Positions 62,056 through 64,000 of a stretch of 64,000 nucleotides of DNA are shown one piece after another. Below the pieces are notes generated by a model. That model searched no databases. It was not told where the DNA came from and saw only the letters and a list, made by a program, of their open reading frames with translations. The stretch covers positions 186,001 to 250,000 of the forward strand of contig OZ220699.1 of assembly GCA_965116565.1 (NCBI GenBank), read 5' to 3'. Position 1 is the stretch's first letter. Each line of letters begins with the position of its first letter. This DNA comes from Bin87 sp965116565 (GTDB lineage: Bacteria; Chloroflexota; Dehalococcoidia; Lucifugimonadales; UBA3495). The position numbers and the translations under genes are program-made.

Positions 62056-63678
62056 ATGAAATACGATGTGGCAATTGTGGGGGCCGGTTCGGCCGGTTCG
62101 GCGCTGGCAGCGCGCCTGTCCGAGGATCCGGGCCGGTCGGTGCTGCTTTTGGAGGCGGGGCCGGACTATCCGAATTTCGAACTGCTGCCGGACGAGTTGA
62201 AGTACGGGTTCGCCGCGGCTCCAACCCCGCCGTCGACCCGAACCGCCAGCGGCCATCCGGACTGGTTGGGCGCCAACCCGCATAACTGGCAGTTCACAGC
62301 GACCGCGACGGATCTCGCGCCGCCGATGCTGGTGCCCCGGGGGAAAGTTACGGGCGGTTCCAGCGCCATCAATTCCTCAGCATTTTACCGGGGTGTGCCC
62401 GAGGATTTCGACGCGTGGGCCACCCGGGGCAATGACGAGTGGAGTTACGAAAGGGTCCTGCCCTTCTTCCGCAAATTGGAGACCGACGTTGACCGGCACG
62501 GCGACTATCACGGCTCCGATGGGCCGATCTTCGTGCACCATTCCAATCCGGACGCCTGGGATGACACCCAGAGACGGTTCGTCAACGCGTGTCGCGGCAG
62601 CGGCTTTGAGGAAACCCGAGACCACAACCATCCGGACTCCAACGGCGTCGGCCCCGGCATAACCAACAATCACAACGGGGTGCGGTTCAGCACCGCGCTG
62701 GGCTACCTGGGCCAGGCGCGCCACCGGCTCAACCTGACGGTGCGGCCCAATTGCCAGGTTCGACGGGTGATTTTTGAGGGCAAGCGCGCGACCGGACTGC
62801 TGGTTGAGAGCGGCGATGAGACGTTCACCGTTGACGCCGGTGAGATTGTCCTGAGCGCGGGGGCGGTCGGTTCACCCCACCTGCTGCTGCTGTCCGGAGT
62901 CGGGCCGGCCGGTCAGTTGGAGAAGTTCGGCATCCCGATAATTCAGGACATGCCGGGCGTGGGTCAGAATCTCAAAGACCACCCGAAGGTGTACGTGACC
63001 TGGGAGGTCGGAGCCGGTCTGGCCGGCCCTTCGAACCGTGGAGCCGGCAGCGCTACGCTGCGACTCACCGCTCCGGGCTCGCATCTGAGAAACGACCTTT
63101 CGGTCAGTTTTTCAGCCATGGTCGTTCCCCGAGTCAAGGGGACGACGCCGGTGTCAGGAGATGACGGGTCCCGGTCCGGAGGGGCGGACAGCGCGATCCG
63201 GCACGTTGAAATGATGGTTGCCCTGCTTCTGCCGGAAAGCTGCGGTGAATTGACGCTGACCTCGCCGGACCACCGAGTACAGCCGGCCATGCACTACAAC
63301 TACCTGGCCGAACCCTTTGACCGGGAGCGGCTGAGGGCGGGCATCCACCTGGCGTTGGACCTGTCGGCGCGAGATGAACTGGCGCCGCTGGTGGGACCGC
63401 GGATCGAACCCGCGGACAGGGACCTGGCGAGCGACGACGCACTGGATCAGTGGCTGCTGAGGGAGGCGACGACCTTCTCTCATATATCCTGCACCTGCAA
63501 AATGGGGCCGTCCGGCGACGCCCTGGCGGTGGTGGATCAATATGGGAAGGTGCACGGATTGGAGGGGTTGCGCATCGTCGATGCGTCGATTATGCCCGAC
63601 CTCGTGCGCGCACCCATCAACCCGGCGGTGATAATGGTGGCGGAGCGGATCGCGGATTTCATCCGGTCCGGCCGGTAG
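62056..63678 (+). CDS. GMC family oxidoreductase (choline dehydrogenase-like)
   Basis: 540 residues, GAGGAAG six bases before the ATG. 'YDVAIVGAGSAGSALAARLS' is the FAD-binding GxGxxG, 'PRGKVTGGSSAINSSAFYRG' GMC signature 1, 'AGEIVLSAGAVGSPHLLLLS' signature 2, and 'SCTCKMGP' plus 'LRIVDASIMPDLVRAPINPA' the C-terminal catalytic His region, in which the usual His of the HxGTxxMG motif reads Cys-Lys-Met-Gly-Pro. Oxidises an alcohol substrate; no betaine genes are adjacent, so choline is only one option. Confidence 0.92.
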   Translation: MKYDVAIVGAGSAGSALAARLSEDPGRSVLLLEAGPDYPNFELLPDELKYGFAAAPTPPSTRTASGHPDWLGANPHNWQFTATATDLAPPMLVPRGKVTGGSSAINSSAFYRGVPEDFDAWATRGNDEWSYERVLPFFRKLETDVDRHGDYHGSDGPIFVHHSNPDAWDDTQRRFVNACRGSGFEETRDHNHPDSNGVGPGITNNHNGVRFSTALGYLGQARHRLNLTVRPNCQVRRVIFEGKRATGLLVESGDETFTVDAGEIVLSAGAVGSPHLLLLSGVGPAGQLEKFGIPIIQDMPGVGQNLKDHPKVYVTWEVGAGLAGPSNRGAGSATLRLTAPGSHLRNDLSVSFSAMVVPRVKGTTPVSGDDGSRSGGADSAIRHVEMMVALLLPESCGELTLTSPDHRVQPAMHYNYLAEPFDRERLRAGIHLALDLSARDELAPLVGPRIEPADRDLASDDALDQWLLREATTFSHISCTCKMGPSGDALAVVDQYGKVHGLEGLRIVDASIMPDLVRAPINPAVIMVAERIADFIRSGR

Positions 63679-64000
63679 TTGACTGGTGGTGCCCCAAGCT
63701 GGACTTTGTACATATCGCTAATCCAAGGAAGGACATCGTTGCGTTGAACGTAAATGCGGGCGGCAAATTTTTCAATGTTTGGTTCTGGCCCCTACATTCG
63801 AAAAATCCCGGCGTTCAACTGCGACTCAAAATGTGCAAGTTCCACCCCAATTCCAGAGTTTGTGCAAAGCCGGGCTGAGTAGGTGTGCGAGTAAACAGTT
63901 CGAAGCCCTGAGCACAATTGGGAAAAGGTAATCGGGTCCCTTCTCCCTTGATGGGTGAAGGACAGGATGATGGTGAAAATCCCAGAGTCCCACGCCCTCA
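63679..64000. other. 3' tail of the window
   Basis: No gene supported. A CCCTTCTCCCTTGATGGGTG-type spacer repeat (63937-63962) resembles the hairpin at 29305. The next gene would start outside the window. Confidence 0.5.

Noticed and set aside
55952..64000. Genomic island integrated at tRNA-Ala
   Set aside because: No integrase gene and no repeat of the tRNA 3' end is visible within the window; the downstream boundary may lie outside.
63679..64000. Possible gene at the end (translation HSKNPGVQLRLKMCKF...)
   Set aside because: No start signal and no recognisable motif; the frame is an extension of an out-of-frame shadow of the GMC gene.

Overview
The window is GC-rich, gene-dense bacterial chromosomal DNA in which short operons on both strands are separated by repeat-rich spacers. 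No rRNA, prophage, transposase or CRISPR array is visible. My best guess for the source is an uncultured member of the Chloroflexota, SAR202/Dehalococcoidia-like. That rests on the repertoire: three LLM flavin-dependent oxidoreductases, enolase-superfamily, gamma-glutamyltransferase and SMP-30 catabolic enzymes, an expansion of Uma2 nucleases, DUF433/DUF5615, HEPN and PaREP1 genes, and an EF-G-2-like factor. The assignment is an inference from gene content and was not tested against a database.

Layout. 1-2.9 kb: end of a radical-SAM DNA repair gene, a DUF433/DUF5615 toxin-antitoxin pair, an LLM oxidoreductase and a VapC remnant. 2.9-9.7 kb (minus strand): tandem universal stress protein, gcvT-gcvH operon with an intrinsic terminator, two secreted paralogs, an MFS transporter. 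10-18.6 kb (plus): a cytochrome b-like/sulfite-oxidase-like fusion, an orphan xanthine-dehydrogenase-type large subunit, a carboxymuconolactone decarboxylase-like protein, a HEPN pair, a duplicated-domain protein, RNase HI, an EF-G paralog. 18.8-26.2 kb (minus): four Uma2 genes and a core-deleted fifth around an acyl-CoA mutase, tyrS and ribF. 26.2-27.7 kb: a 1.5-kb spacer with repeats and a candidate structured RNA. 27.7-46.2 kb: catabolic and regulatory genes, including two adjacent divergent FtsZ/tubulin-like paralogs (31.4-34.5 kb), acyl-CoA dehydrogenase, HemW, epoxide hydrolase and GpsA. 46.2-55.9 kb: IspH, a metallohydrolase, a membrane-anchored XRE regulator, gamma-glutamyltransferase, SMP-30 and NHL proteins. 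55.9-64 kb: tRNA-Ala(GGC), a three-gene operon headed by a GPP34-cytochrome P450 fusion (then a phosphotransferase and a drug exporter), and a GMC oxidoreductase.

Most promising novelty: (1) the tandem FtsZ/tubulin-like pair with an unusual nucleotide-loop motif and a near-consensus promoter between the genes; (2) the GPP34-P450 fusion operon; (3) the mosaic Uma2 array; (4) two layers of spacer repeats, a shared palindrome family and locus-specific 16-21 bp tandem repeats. Housekeeping genes (gcvTH, rnhA, tyrS, ribF, hemW, gpsA, ispH) look intact and are scattered among accessory genes, so this is ordinary chromosome carrying a layer of toxin/nuclease-type gene pairs.
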